Shown piece after piece: positions 20,857 to 33,439 of a stretch of DNA of 64,000 nucleotides. The translations under genes were made by a program, and so were the position numbers. The notes beneath the pieces are model-generated. The model was given only the letters and a program-made list of their open reading frames with translations, ran no database searches and was not told the DNA's origin. Each line of letters starts with the position of its first letter. Position 1 is the first letter of the stretch. Source of the stretch: Malacoplasma penetrans HF-2 (GTDB taxonomy: Bacteria > Bacillota_I > Bacilli_A > Mycoplasmatales > Mycoplasmoidaceae); NCBI RefSeq assembly GCF_000011225.1, contig NC_004432.1, positions 682,001-746,000 of the forward strand. Direction: 5' to 3'.

Positions 20857-20867
20857 AAATAATTCTC

Positions 20868-22088
20868 CTAAGCTTTTTTAGTAAATGATTTTTTAGCAAT
20901 TGCAATTTTATTAGCAATAATTTTTGGGATAGCAGTCCCTTTATAGTCTTTGTGTAATAACCATGTTGCTGCTCAATGAGTATCAGTGACTTTAAACATT
21001 GGTGGTTCTTTTTCAAAATCAATTTTTAAAGCATACTCATTTCTTTGGGCAAAAGGATCTCCTTTTGGTAAATCAAACATGTTTGGGGGAGTACCAGGAA
21101 TAGAAAGTAATTCATCATCACTTCCTTCTTCTGGTAAAGAAGAAATTAAAGCTCAAGTATATGGATGTTTAGGATCTGTAAACACTTCTTCAGTTGTTCC
21201 TTGTTCTACAATTTTCCCAGCATACATTACATAAATGTAGTCACAGAAGTTTGCTACTAATGCAATGTTATGAGAAATGAAAATAATAGTTGTGCCTAAT
21301 TCATCTCTTAATTTTTTTAATAAATCTAAAACCTTGGCTTGAATAGTAACATCAAGTGCAGTTGTAGGTTCATCTGCAATTATTACATCAGGTTTTGAAA
21401 TTACAGCAATTGCAATAGCAATTCTTTGTCTCATCCCTCCTGAAAATTCATTTGGATAAGCCCTTAATCTTCTAGATACATCTTCTATTCCAATGAATTC
21501 AAAGATTTCATTTAATCTAGCTTTAATTCCTTTTCTTGATAAAGAATATTTTTTGTTTGCTTTAGCTTGTGCTAATTCTTGTTTATATTGTTGTTGGTCA
21601 ATTGAATTATTTGCTAATTGTTCTTTAAGTCTTTTAACAGTTTCTTTATAAACTTTTTTCTCAGTAACTAAAATTGCTTCTTTAAGTTGATTACCAATTC
21701 TCATAGTTGGGTTTAAAGAAGTTAAAGGATCTTGAGGAATGTAAGCAATTTTTGTTCCTCTAATTTTCTTTCAATCTCTTTTTCTGATTTTTAATAAGTC
21801 TACTCCACCTAAGTTCAATGTATCAGCATCTACTTCTGAATTATCATTAAACCCAATTAAAGTTTTTAATAAAACAGACTTACCACTTCCAGATTCCCCA
21901 ACTAAACCTACTATTTCTTTTTTATCAATTGAAATAGAAGTTTTTCTAATAATTGGTAAAGCACCATCTTTAGTTTTAAATGCTACTGTTAAATTCTTTG
22001 CTCTAATAACTTCATTACCTACAAGTGCTTGATTTTCTCTTATAGGTAAGTTGTTATTTAAATCTAAATTATTATCACTATTATTCAT
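20868..22088 (-). CDS. oppD: Oligopeptide ABC transporter ATP-binding protein OppD
   Basis: A 406-residue ATPase partner of OppF. Walker A is GESGSGKSVLLK (~49-60). The QxxR-type region, signature EFSGGMRQR and Walker B DVIIADEPTTALD follow, then IIFISHNIALV and the OppD C-terminal peptide-transport extension (HPYTW...LLSIPGTPPNM). An insertion of ~60 residues before the signature (EKKVYKETVKRLKEQL...) is rich in Lys and Gln. The frame crosses UGA Trp codons and ends at TAG 20868-20870. It begins two bases after the oppC stop, so the two are translationally linked. Confidence 0.94.
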
Positions 22089-22090
22089 AA

Positions 22091-23323
22091 TTATTTACCT
22101 ATAATTCTTGGGTCAACAGCATCATTCATAGCATTTGCAATTATTTGAGTAGATACTGCAAATAAAGCAAAGATAGCAATTGGTGCATAAACCATTTGAG
22201 CAAGATTAGTTCCATAAGTATCTGTAAAGATTTGCCCAAAAGAGTTGCTTGTTGGAGTTCTTAAACCAATAATAATTAATGAAGTTTCAAAAAAGATTAC
22301 TCCTGGAATCATATGAACAAATCTTACAAAGATTCTTCCAGAAATGTTTGGTAATAAGTGAAAAAATAAGATTCTTGATTTACTTCCACCAATCACTCTA
22401 ACTGTTTGGATATATTCAGCATTTCTGTTTCTAATGATATACATTCTTACAAGGTATGCTGGTCCCATTCAACTAATTAAAATTAATGCAAAAGTAATTG
22501 AAGTATTGTCTAATGTTGCTGATGCATCTGGATTACTACTAGCTATTACTAAACTTAAAACTATTAATAATACAACAGATGGTACACTACCAATAATATC
22601 AATGATACGCATCATAACAATGTCTATTGTTTTACCAGCAAATGAACCTGCAATGGCTCCATAAATTGAACCTATTATAATAGCAAATACACTAACTATA
22701 ATTCCTGTTCCTAATGAGCCTGCAAACCCATCTCAAACTTTAGTTCACATATCAATACCAGTAGTATCAGTTCCAATTACTGGATATAAATTGCTTAGTG
22801 CTGGAATTCTATATGGATATAAAGTTAATCAATAGAAATTAGGATTCCCTTCTTGTTGGATAGCTGAAACTATAATGCTACCCCTAACACCTTCTCCAGC
22901 TTCATCTAGTTGTCTAACAGCTTCATAGATATCAGATGAAATTGGTTCAGGATAAGTATAAATTGGATCCATCCCTAATAGCCTTGGTGGCAACATTCTA
23001 ATTAATTGTGGATTAGTATTTGAAAGAATTGGTGAAAAAGAAGGGTATGGGGAAGTTAAAGGAATGATTAAAGCCATTAAACAAATCACAATAAAAATAA
23101 TTAAAAATACTACTGCTCATTTATTTTTGAAAAACCTTTTTAATACTCCTCTAAAAAAACTTATTGGTCTACTTAAGGTTTTTTCTTTTTGTTGGAATTG
23201 TCTAAAATCAACATTAACTAATAATTCAGAGTTAACTTCAATGTTTTGTAGTTCACCAAAATTATCATTCATTAAACTTACTTTTCCTGAATGCTGCTGT
23301 TCTAAATTATTTTGGTTATTCAT
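22091..23323 (-). CDS. oppC: Oligopeptide ABC transporter permease OppC
   Basis: A 410-residue inner-membrane permease of the peptide importer. A long polar N-terminus (~65 residues) precedes the first helix (residues ~75-95). The C-terminal half carries the binding-protein-dependent transport signature. Its EAA-type loop reads YIQTVRVIGGSKSRILFFHLLPN, which contacts the ATPases. The start overlaps the end of oppB by eight bases, with GGAGGT as ribosome site. The order and tight spacing in oppABCDF indicate one transcript from upstream of oppA. Confidence 0.93.
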
Positions 23324-24596
23324 TTAAGTTACCTCCTTCTGCTTTTTCATTAGCCAATTTTTCATCAACTAATTTAATTGCATATTTGTATTGACCAATA
23401 ACTAAGAATTTCTTTTGTATATTGGAATTTAAATTGTTTGATACATCTTGATATTCTTTTTCATTAAGATGAACATTGTTATTGATTATTTTTTTATTTT
23501 CTAAAAGATAGTCAAAGAACTTATCTTCAGTATTTAATGTAATTGAATTTTCTTCTGTAATTTCTTCTCATCCTTTGATTCATAATTTTCTCTTTAAGTA
23601 ACTTACAAATCTCTTGTATAGAGAGTAATTGTTCTTTTCAACTAGAACTACTCTTGGATCAATTAGTGGATAACAGCAATCCATTAATAAATCAAAGATG
23701 AAAAAGATTGATGTAAAGAATATTGTTTGAAACAATACTACATTAATTTCACCATTTGAAATTGAACTTACCAATCATTGTGCTGGTCCTTGAACACCAA
23801 AGAAATATTCAATAATTAATGACCCAGATAACAATAGTAAGAACTCTGGTGCAATTCTAGAAACTAAAGGAATTCCTGCATTTCTTAACATATGTTTAGT
23901 TAAGATTCTTCAAATTGATAAACCTTTAGATTTAGCTGTTTTTATATAATCTTGGTTCATTATTTCAACTAACTCATTTCTAACAAAATAAGTTAAAGAA
24001 GCAGCTGATCCAAAAGTTAAAGAAAGAATTGGTAAGATCATAGATCTTATCATTCCAGATAGTGTATAGTTGGATGTTCCTGGTGGAATAAATTGAATTT
24101 CAAGATTTATAAGTCTTCCTGCTCTAATTAACAAGATTGCAAAGATGAATGATGGAATTGATAAAAATACTGTAGCTAAAACATTTAAAGTAATATCAAC
24201 TGCTCTTCCTCTATAGAAAGCACATATTGTTCCACATAATAATCCAATTGCAATTGAAATTATTAAAGCAATAAAACTAATTAATAAAGTAAAAGGAATT
24301 CTACTGAAAAATGTTTCAGGAATATTATGAGCACCTGTACCTAATACAACTCCAAAATCCCCAGAGAAAATTCCACTTATATATTTTCATCACCTTTGAA
24401 CTACACTTAGTCCATATGGACCTAAATCATATTGAGCTAATAATTGATTATATTGTTCATCTGTTACATTCGGATTGGTATGTTGTAAATTGGAAGGTAA
24501 ATAAGGTAAAAGACTTGTAAGAAAATAAATTATTGTAATTATTATTAACAGCGATATCGCTGCAAATAATAATCTTTTTAAAAAGTATTTAAGCAT
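23316..24596 (-). CDS. oppB: Oligopeptide ABC transporter permease OppB
   Basis: A 426-residue permease. It starts MLKYFLKRLLFAAISLLIIITIIYFL, the usual first OppB helix, followed by a periplasm-type loop and several helices. The loop FVRNELVEIMNQDYIKTAKSKGLS (~155-178) is the EAA coupling motif. A cytosolic C-terminal tail of ~85 residues, rich in Lys, Glu and Asn, is longer than in most bacteria. The ribosome site AGGAGA lies just after the oppA stop. The end overlaps oppC by eight bases. Confidence 0.93.
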
Positions 24597-24605
24597 TATT
24601 TTCTC

Positions 24606-27149
24606 CTATTTTAAACCTAATCCAATTTGTACTAATTCACTTGGGCTTCTTGGTAAAACTCCATAGTTGTAAACTGGTTGATTTGCTTGATTTGTAAATG
24701 GTGCATAGACACCATCATAAATTTGTCTGTGTAGTTCTTTTGTTACATCTTCACCACCAGTGCTATCTTTTTCATTTCAGTGAAATACACCATAAGGAAT
24801 TGCACTAAACTCAAAGTCACCAGCTGGGTATACAAGTGAAGATAAATTGAATCAATTGATCATTCCAGGAATAGCAGCTCTAATAATTCTTGCTTGATCA
24901 CTTTCATAATCTGATAAGAATCTTGCTGCAGTTGAATTAACTGAGCTTTTTAATCTTGTTGTTGGTCTATGAGTAGATGAATCAATTTCATAAGGGTTCC
25001 CACCTCATACTGCAAAATTACTTTGTTCAGTTCTTGAAACCCCAATGTATTTAATTGCATTTCTTCAAACAGGATCGTTTATAACTGTTTGAGTTTCAGT
25101 TGTTGGAATTTGTGCAGATGAATAATTACCTGCTAAAAAGTTTTCATATACTACTTGTGCTGTAACTTGAGCACCAACCAAGTTAACTCTTTGTTCGGTT
25201 ATTTTTTCTTCATCTTTATTTATTAAATCTTTTCTAGCATTAAAGTATTCATTATTTTTTCTATAAACAATTTCACTTTCAGAAATTCTTGCAACATAGT
25301 ATGCACCTGCACTTCACAAGTTATCATCATTTAAATCACTAGATCTTCCCTTAGCCATTCCAAAAATATTCCCAAAATTTGTTCTATCTAAATCCAGTGT
25401 AGTTCTTGTTGTTCCATTTTCACTAGTTGTTGTTGTTTTTATTTCACCAGAATCACCTGTTTTTATATTTTTAACTTCTTGGTTTGTGTATGGGATACCT
25501 CAGAAGTAAGAACTTGATAAATACTCCAAAATATGACCATTTGGTTTTGTTACATATAAAGTGAATTTATTGTCTGTATTAGTATATTCTTCAGTTGGGT
25601 AATCTGAATCTGTTATTTTTTTATTATTTCCATTATTACCATTGTTATTGCTACCATTGCCATTATTTACAGTTCTTTGTAAATCTAATGCTAAAGTATT
25701 TATAAAATAACTATTTTGTTGATAACCTAATTCAGATGCTAATCAATAGGCCTCTAAATTTCTTTCAAAATCTTTCCCACTTAATGCTTGTTTTTGATTT
25801 CCGTTTTTATCTACTCATTTAATATTAGTGTCAATATTAAATTCTAATTGATAAGTTTTACCTAAATTTTCAGAAAGACTCGTTAAATCTAAGTCTTGAC
25901 CTCTATTTAAAGTTTGAAGTTCTTTTCCAGTGTTGTCCTTCAAAACCAAACTAGTAGCACCATTTAATCTTCAATGATCCATTGGTTGTTGTCTTGAATC
26001 ACTGTTGTTCCAATCACCTGTAACTTCTGTATCTATCAAAGAAATACCTGTACTATAGTTAGAATTTGATGCGGTACCAAATGCTGGACTAAATCATTGG
26101 TTGTTAGTTTGCCAAGCTGTAGCATTACCATAACCTTTAATTACACCTCTTTCTCTATTACCAGGAAGTTGATAATATGTTCCAGCAGCTTTTACTGCAC
26201 TATCTCTTAAATTTGTAAGTCCATAAGGACTACTACGTTGAATGAATTGAGGATCTAATAAAGTTGCACTTCTAGACTTCAAACTTGCAGTTGGAGTAGG
26301 CATAAAAAGATATAAATCATCTAAAATATATTGTAAAAAGAAAGAAATATCTTCTGTTAAATGCTGACCAAAGAATGAATCTGTAAAAATACCTTGAAAT
26401 GCATTATTCCCTGATGATTGACCAAGCGTTCCTTCAAAGGCTTGTCTGTAATCATCTGGTAAATTAGTTCCAGTAGAAAAACTGCTTTTATACAATCCAG
26501 CAGATATTAGTTTACTTAATAAGTCCTTAGCAGCAGCAACATATTTTTGACCATACTGAGCTAAATAAGAAGATTCATTTCTATAAATATCTCTAATTCT
26601 CTTATGAACAGCATCTCAAACATTTAAACTATTTCTATTATTATTTCCTCATTCATCTAATCCTATTCAAGAAGAAATTCAAGTTCCAACCCCATCATAG
26701 TCTGGTCCTCATAAGAAGAATCCCATTTCAGAATTTCCAGTACTAAATCATGAACTGGCAGATGGATTAGCTGTACCAGCAGGCAATCAGTTTCAACTCA
26801 TTAAACCACCTGATAATGTCTGACTAATCTCTGTACCTATTCTGTTATACATAGTTGTATTCAATGGCCCTAAAGATGAGTAAGGCGTAATGAAATCAAT
26901 TTGCATAGGATTAGATTCTGTTGCACCATAACGTCTTAAAGCATCTCTAAATGAATCAATACTTACTTCAATATCTCTGATTCCATCTGCTGCTTTAATA
27001 TTAAAAGGATTAATATAACTATATGATGTTGGAGTGGTTGAACTACCATAGCCAGCAACTTCTCCACCTTGGTTCACAACACCAATTGTAGTTCCAACAG
27101 TTATACCCAAACAAGAACTACTTGCTAATAATTTCCAAATTAATTTCAT
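24606..27149 (-). CDS. oppA: Oligopeptide-binding protein OppA, membrane-anchored
   Basis: This 847-residue surface protein should deliver peptides to OppBC. The N-terminus has a signal segment (MKLIWKLLASSSCLGITVG...) with a Cys at position 14 that could be lipid-modified, though the lipobox is imperfect. The long extracytoplasmic domain contains an Asn/Gly low-complexity insert near the middle (about 25620-25670). A conserved C-terminal region reads RFLSDYESDQARIIRAAIPG and then EFSAIPYGVFHWNEK. Mycoplasma OppA proteins are similarly large and divergent. The assignment rests on operon position plus this architecture. The frame crosses several UGA codons; I found no other stop. Confidence 0.88.
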
Positions 27150-27316
27150 ATGAAACCCCTTGTATATATAAATAGTTTATGTTACGTAATCATAGATATA
27201 TTTATTTATATTGTTTTATCTACAGTTAAAAACTTGCAAAAATAAAAAGCACATATTTATAATGTTTATACATTTTTAGTAAATGGTAGCCATTAAGATA
27301 CTTATTTAAATAGTTA

Positions 27317-27355
27317 AAAAAACCTCTTATCAAAATATTTAATAAGAGGTTTTTT
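27317..27355. terminator. Intrinsic terminator upstream of opp, ending the ABC ATPase transcript
   Basis: A 14-bp stem (AAAAAACCTCTTAT / ATAAGAGGTTTTTT) with an 11-nt loop lies 70 bp after the stop at 27425. Confidence 0.88.
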
Positions 27356-27424
27356 AGATTGTTTAATTTAATTTTAAAATGTTTTTATTTTGGTTATTTC
27401 AATACAATTTTTTTTAAATAAAAA

Positions 27425-28615
27425 CTATATTTGTTTGAAGGTTTTATTAATAAAATTTGTGCTCTTTTCTAATTCAGAAATCCCATTATTTTTATTATTA
27501 TACATTTCTATTGGTTCACCTTTTTTCTTAACAACAGTTCTATTTAATTTACCATCAAGAATGTAAAATACTTTATTAGCATAATTTGCTATTGTTTCAT
27601 CATGGGTAATAATGATAATTGTTGTCTTTAATTCTTCATTTATTTTTTGGAAGAGTTTTACAATTTGCCCAGACATCTCAGAATCAACTGCACCAGTTGG
27701 TTCATCACCAAAAATAATTTTAGGATTCTTTGCAATTGTTCTAGCAATTGAAGTTCTTTGTTTTTGACCACCTGAAAGTTCATAAGGATATTTGTCTTTA
27801 AATTCAAACAACTCTAAGCCTTTTAAAATATTTTCAATTTTTGCTAGTTCTTCTTTTCTGTTTAAATTATTTTTTTCTTTTTCATCTTTATTAAGTTTTT
27901 TTAATTCTTCTTTTGAATATGAAGTATTTTTATAAATTCTATTATCTAAAAATGAATTTGAAGATTTACCTAAGTATGAGCCCATTAAAACATTTTCTAA
28001 AACTGTTAGATTTGGTAATAAACCATATCTTTGAAAAACATAACCAATATTGTTTCTTCTAAAAATGGTTAATTTCTTTTCATCCATTTCTTCTAATCTA
28101 TAATTATTTACTCATAGATTTCCAGTGGTTGGACGATCTATTCCAGATATTAAATTCATAAGTGTAGTTTTACCACTTCCACTAGGTCCTAAAAAAACAA
28201 CAAAGTCACCATTATTAATTTCTAAGTTGATATTTTGTAAAACCCTAATTGCCATCTTTTTTGATGAATAGTATTTTGAAACATTGTTAATTTTTAAAAT
28301 TAAATTTTCATTATCCATTTGAGTTTGATTTCTATTCACTCAATTAGCTTGTTCAATATAAGTAATATTTTTATGTAAGAAAGATAAAAATGTAGTTCTA
28401 ATTTCTTTAACCAATTTGATTTCTTTTTTTTCAGTTGGTTTCAATTCATTTAGTTCTAATAAACCATTATATAAAACTTCAATAGCATTAGCTATTTGTG
28501 CTCTATATGCAATTGAATTCTTGTTTTTATTTTTAACAAGACTTTCGGCCATTTTATAAATTGATTCAAATTTTTTGTTAATGCTGTCAAAACTATTTTT
28601 TGTATTCATATTCAT
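27425..28615 (-). CDS. ABC transporter ATP-binding protein (LolD/MacB type) with N-terminal extension
   Basis: A 396-residue ATPase. Residues ~1-95 form an unfamiliar Lys/Asn-rich helical domain. The ABC domain follows: Walker [16 protein letters not shown] (~140), Q-loop [13 protein letters not shown], signature [16 protein letters not shown], Walker [15 protein letters not shown] and H-loop IIITHDE. A Lys-rich insert separates Q-loop and signature, and a ~40-residue tail follows. Such ATPases normally serve FtsX/MacB-like permeases; none lies adjacent here. I chose the first ATG (28615); an in-frame UUG at 28660 is possible but has no support. Confidence 0.85.
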
Positions 28616-28796
28616 AATTAATAATTTTACATTTAATAAATTATAAAATGATATCTTCAATATTGATATTGCTATTCTGTTTTTTTCTTTTTTGGATATT
28701 TTTTTAAAATAAACTCAATAACATCAAGAATAAATAATTGTAATTAACAATTCAATTGTTAATGTAATTTTATTTTAATATTCATTTAATTAAAAA
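28616..28796. other. Intergenic gap between R-M cluster and ABC ATPase
   Basis: AT-rich, no gene. A weak inverted repeat (AATTGTAATTAACAATTC near 28737-28754) may end the R-M transcript. It lacks a good T run. Confidence 0.35.
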
Positions 28797-31286
28797 TTAG
28801 TTATCTTCATAATAAACAATTTTTGTATTAAATAAACCTATTTTTTCTGATTTGTTTTTTAAAATCCCAGTATATTTCAAACTAGAATCTTCATATCTTC
28901 TAAAACTTCATATGGCATCATTCATAATTTTTTCATTAAAAATATTTAAAGATACTAAAAAATCAAAATCTTTTATAGTTAAACCAGTAACTTTCTCAAA
29001 AAAATCTGGTTCTAACTCTGTAATCACATCTTTAAGTGTTTCTTCTCTATAATCAGTTAAATACATAAAAATAGGAATTCTAGTTGCAAATTTAATTAAT
29101 TTCTTTTGTACTTCTCTCCTCTTTGATTGCTCATCCTTTTTATCATTACTAAGTAACTTTTTTTCTTCTTTTGTAAGTTCTGATTCAGTTGATTTAGTTT
29201 TTAATTTTTTTATTTGTTCACTTTTAGAAATAATTATAGATATGTCTTTGTTCAAATTTCTAAAATCTTCTAATTTGGATAGAATATCTAAAGCCTGTTT
29301 ATTAGACACAATTCTTTTTAATGTATCATTATCAACATTCACCAGCATTGCTGATTCCCATTTTCTAACAAGCATATTGTAAGTAATATTAGTTATTGTA
29401 TAATCTAAAATTTTTACTGCATCAACTTCCTCCATTATATTAGTGTCTGAAGAATATGCTAGAATTGGTAAAAATTTTATAAAATCTTTTACCTTTGATT
29501 CAGTAGATACCTTATTACTAGTATTTAGATTTTGACTATATTCAACTACTTGTTTTAATGCTCTATTTGGATCAAAGTCAAAAATATAACATTCTTTTTT
29601 ATAATTTTCCTCTTTTGAAACTTCATTATAATCATCTTTGAAAGTTCAAGAATTTTGAACTCTAAAAGCAGCTTGAAAATATGTTTCAGGAGATTTCAGA
29701 CTTCTAAGCATAAAAATACCTGATCATGGTCTTATAGTTACACCTGTAGTTAATTTTTGACATGAAAGAGTTATAGTTTTTGTTTCAATGGGGTTTTCCA
29801 TGTTTTTATGTATTTCTTCAATTAAACTTTCACCACTTTTTGATTTTCCACCAGCCGCTAATATTATTTTGTATTTTTTAAATTCTATGGTTTCTCTCAA
29901 TAAATCATACATTGCATAACAAGATGCAACATTAGGTAGTAGTCAAAAAGTATGAGACAAATTATTAAGCAATATTTCATCTAAGAAAGGCATTGGTGCT
30001 TGCTTATCTCTTGCCTTTAATCTTTCATTTAGGTATATTGTGTGTTTTCCAGTTAAAAAATTTAAAAATTGATTTACTTGGTCACCATGAATAAACTCAT
30101 ATTTTTTATTTCTCTCATTAAATTTTGCACTAAAAAATTCATTTAAACTAAATTCATCAAACTCCCCTTTCAATGCAACCTCTCTTAGATTATCAGGTAA
30201 TTTATAAGTTAACATAATCATTTTAGGCATACATCTATAAGGGTTATTTTCATCATTCTTATATTGCTCTTTTTTACTTTGCTCATCTGTATAAGTTCAA
30301 TTAAAAATTTGATCTTCCAAAAACTCACCATTACTAATAGCCCTAAATGGTGTTCCGGATAAGTATAAATATCTTTTGGATTTAATAGGGAATTGTTCAA
30401 TGCCTAATGCATCCATTATTTCTATTGAGTTGTAAAAGTCGTCATCTTTCTCATTAAATAAATCCTTTGATCTTTCTCTTCAAGCACCAAAATGATATTC
30501 ATCTATAATTATCAAGTCTCATTTGTTATTGTGAATTCACTGATTTTTCACTTTTATTCCACCATACTTATTTTTTCCAAGTAAATCTTGAAATGAACTG
30601 AAACAAACTATATTTTTTCCTGAATTTTTTTGCAAAGTTTTAAATGTTTCATCTTTATCTAGATTATTTATAAAAATATAATTTTCAAAATCAATATGTG
30701 ATTGCAAATCTTCTCTTCATGCTGTTTTTACTGTAGGTTTAAATGAAACAATTAAAACATTTTTATATTCCATTTCTTGAATAAACTTGTAAGCAGTAAA
30801 AGTCTTGCCAAATCTCATTTTGGCATTTCATAAAAATTTACAATATTTTTCATTTGCATTTTTCAAAAAATAATTTTTTGTGACTCTTATAGCTTCTTTT
30901 TGCTCTTCTCTAAGTGAAAAATCTTTTGTTCTATTTACTTCAAAATTTAACTTATTATGTTTAACTTCAAAAAAAGCTTTGTTTAAAATTTCTGGGTTAT
31001 AGTCAAATCACTCTCCATTTTTTCTCTGAACCCCTAAGCGAGATAAAGCATTATGAATTTCAATGTCAGTGAAAGTTGTTCCATCATTTCTAATTGCATT
31101 TTTTGCAAAAAACATAGTAAATGGTTTTTTTACTGGTGCACTCACAGGAAATTGTTCCTTTATTCTATCTTCTGGATTCTCTCTTGTTGTGTAACCTACC
31201 TTCATTTCTTTATTGTTTCTATAATCATAGTAAGCATATATTTTCCCAATTTTATTTGTTTGTTTTTGAAAATAATTATTACTCAT
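28797..31286 (-). CDS. Restriction subunit: T5orf172/GIY-YIG-like nuclease fused to a DEAD/DEAH helicase
   Basis: An 829-residue protein, the last gene of the R-M cluster. Residues ~12-60 (GKIYAYYDYRNN...MKVGYTTRENPEDRIKEQF) resemble the T5orf172 branch of GIY-YIG nucleases. A superfamily 2 helicase core follows: NAKMRFGKTF (Walker A-like), LIIIDEYHFGAWRER (DEYH box), YLSGTPFRAI (motif III), and a second RecA-like domain with TLSCQKLTTGVTIRPW and FQAAFRVQNSW. The C-terminal third is a Lys/Glu-rich helical region without known motifs. The start overlaps the methylase stop by eight bases. It probably cleaves unmethylated DNA with ATP; site and mechanism are unknown. Confidence 0.8.
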
Positions 31287-32808
31287 TTACAAACTCCTTA
31301 TTAGAAAATATATTTTCAATATAATTTATTTCTTCATCTGAAAATTGAAACATTGTATATAGTTCTGCATCAGTATATATTTTTGAAAAATCTAACAATG
31401 GAATAAAATCATAAGTTTCTTTTGTTGTATTTTGTGAAATTCTTTTCATGCCAAATAAAAAATGGAAAAATTTGGTTTTCATATATTCAATACAAAAATC
31501 CACTTCTTTTTCAGTATCAAATGGGCCTATTGCTAAATATGTTTCAGTGCAAACACTGTTAATTATCCCTTTTATAGGTTTTAAAAACAGTCCTCTTTTT
31601 TTCATATTTGCATCACCAACTGCTTTGGGAATGAATATCTTTCATCTGTCTCTTAATACAATGTTTTTTTCTATTAAAACATCTTGATGCAAAAATTTCT
31701 CATATCTCCCCTTATTGAAACCATAAATTTTAGTTAAATCTAACAAATTATTAGGATTTGTAAATTTTAAATTAGCATTAGAAGGTATGTTAAAAGGATT
31801 TCTAAAAGAAACAATAGATGAAAAAGGTTTGAAGCTAGGGTGGTTTTTAATTTTTTCAACTATAGATACAGCTTTATTAAATCTAATGAAATCTTTGTTT
31901 CCGTTTAATAAATATCTACTACTGGTATTAGTATTTCCATCTTCCACATTTACAAAATTGCATTTTCCACTATAGTGTTTTTCTCACAAAAAGTAGCAAA
32001 TCCCTCCATTTACATCTACACCGGAAAAGCAATCAGAAGAATTAACATAATCAACCATTGTGCTAATTTTATTACAAGCTAACATATAATTCCTAAATTC
32101 ATCCAATCCTTTACCTCCGATCATTCATCTAGATGGAATAATCATGGTTATGTATCTAGGTTCCATTTTTATTGCTTGCTCTACAAATTTGTTGTACAAA
32201 GGTATGGCACTAGACCCTATACCCCCCCCCCCGTCCGAAAGATGATATGGGGGATTGCCAACTATTACATCAAACTTCATATTAAACACCTCATTCAAAT
32301 TTTCAAAATGAATAAAACTATAAGCATGTGTTTCTAATTTTTCACTTCTTGAGTAATTCAATACACTAGCTCCACACATTTTGCATGTGTCTTTATTTCA
32401 CATGTGATCAGTTAACAAATATTTTATATTTCCACTTTCATCTTTAAAACTGTCACATATAGAATATTTATTATTGGCTTTTTTGGAACAGTAAAGTGTT
32501 CTTCTACTAATAAATCCTGTTAACTCTGTTATAGATAAGCCAAACACTTGGTTTAAAAGAATATGATTAATTCTTTTTTCAAGATTCGGTATCTCTTCTT
32601 CTAAGCCTTTTATTAATCTTTTTGTGATTTCTCTAAGGAATACCCCTGTTTTACAACATGGGTCCAAAAATCTTATATTTTTATTTTTTCATATTTCTCT
32701 CGGTAATAAATCCAATAGTTTGTTTGCAATCTCTGGAGAAGTAAAAATTTCATCACTACTAAGATTAGCAATACAATTCAAGACATCAGGATTATGATTA
32801 TTGTTCAT
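31279..32808 (-). CDS. N6-adenine DNA methyltransferase (Eco57I-like) with G11 tract
   Basis: A 509-residue modification enzyme. An N-terminal segment (EIFTSPEIANKLLDLLP) leads to the SAM-binding motif I variant FLDPCCKTGVFL (~47-58). Cys pairs that may bind zinc follow (YCSKKA, CKMCG). The catalytic motif IV is VGNPPYHLSD. Immediately after NPPYHLSD, eleven G residues (32222-32232 on the opposite strand) encode Gly4. The present length keeps the frame open; loss or gain of one G would truncate it soon after. A target-recognition-like C-terminal half follows. It overlaps its neighbours by 11 and 8 bases, so the three genes are one unit. Confidence 0.88.
32222..32232 (-). repeat. G11 tract inside the methyltransferase gene
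   Basis: Eleven C on the plus strand read as GGG GGG GGG GGT on the coding strand, just after the NPPY catalytic motif. In this AT-rich genome such a run in codons is exceptional and is the classic substrate of slipped-strand phase variation. Confidence 0.92.
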
Positions 32809-33439
32809 AAATATCTCCAATATCAAAATATTTTATAGGCTTATACTCTTTTAATTCTTTAGGTATAAAAAAATCTTTATCAGAATCAGTTAATTCGCTA
32901 AATAAATATTCAGTTCTTTTTATGTATAAATCATTAAGTGGTGATCATTCAGAAAATATTATAAATTCACCATTATTATCTTTCATTGTTAAACAATTTC
33001 CACATACTATGTTAACAGATAATATAAATTTGATAGTTTTAACAAACTTTTCATTTTGATCTTTAAAAAAACCTTTGTATTTGTTTAAAGCAATTTTTAA
33101 AAGATTGTCCCTACATTTTTCAACATTATCTTTAAGTAAATCTATTCCATATAATGATGAAACAGCAATAATTGTGTTTTTAACAAAATCTTGTTTATAT
33201 CTCTTGAATTTTTTACTTATTGCATCAAGTTTTCTTGAAAGTATTTCCATCAAAAACACACCTTCTCCACAAGCTTGTTCCAAAAACCTTGATTCTAATC
33301 TAATTGCTTCATGAGAAACTAAATCAATCATTTCATTTACTTCTCTTTGTGAAGTAAAAACTTCTCCATATTTTGAAATTCTCTCTTTATTTTTAAATTG
33401 AGTATTTTTATAATCAATCTTACTTTTACCATTTTTCAT
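32798..33439 (-). CDS. Methyltransferase-like protein with SAM motif but no NPPY motif
   Basis: A 213-residue frame at the head of the R-M operon. It begins with an EVFTSQREVNEMIDLV segment parallel to EIFTSPEIANKLLDLL of the next gene. A SAM motif I-like FLEQACGEGVFLMEIL follows at ~54-69, and SLYGIDLLKDN at ~96-106 is motif II-like. The remainder (VNIVCGNCLTM...) resembles the next strands of the fold. It stops with ...FDIGDIYEQ before any catalytic NPP(Y/F). It could be a cofactor-binding partner of the downstream enzyme, or a truncated paralogue. The stop overlaps the next start by 11 bases. Confidence in function is low, in the gene fair. Confidence 0.72.
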
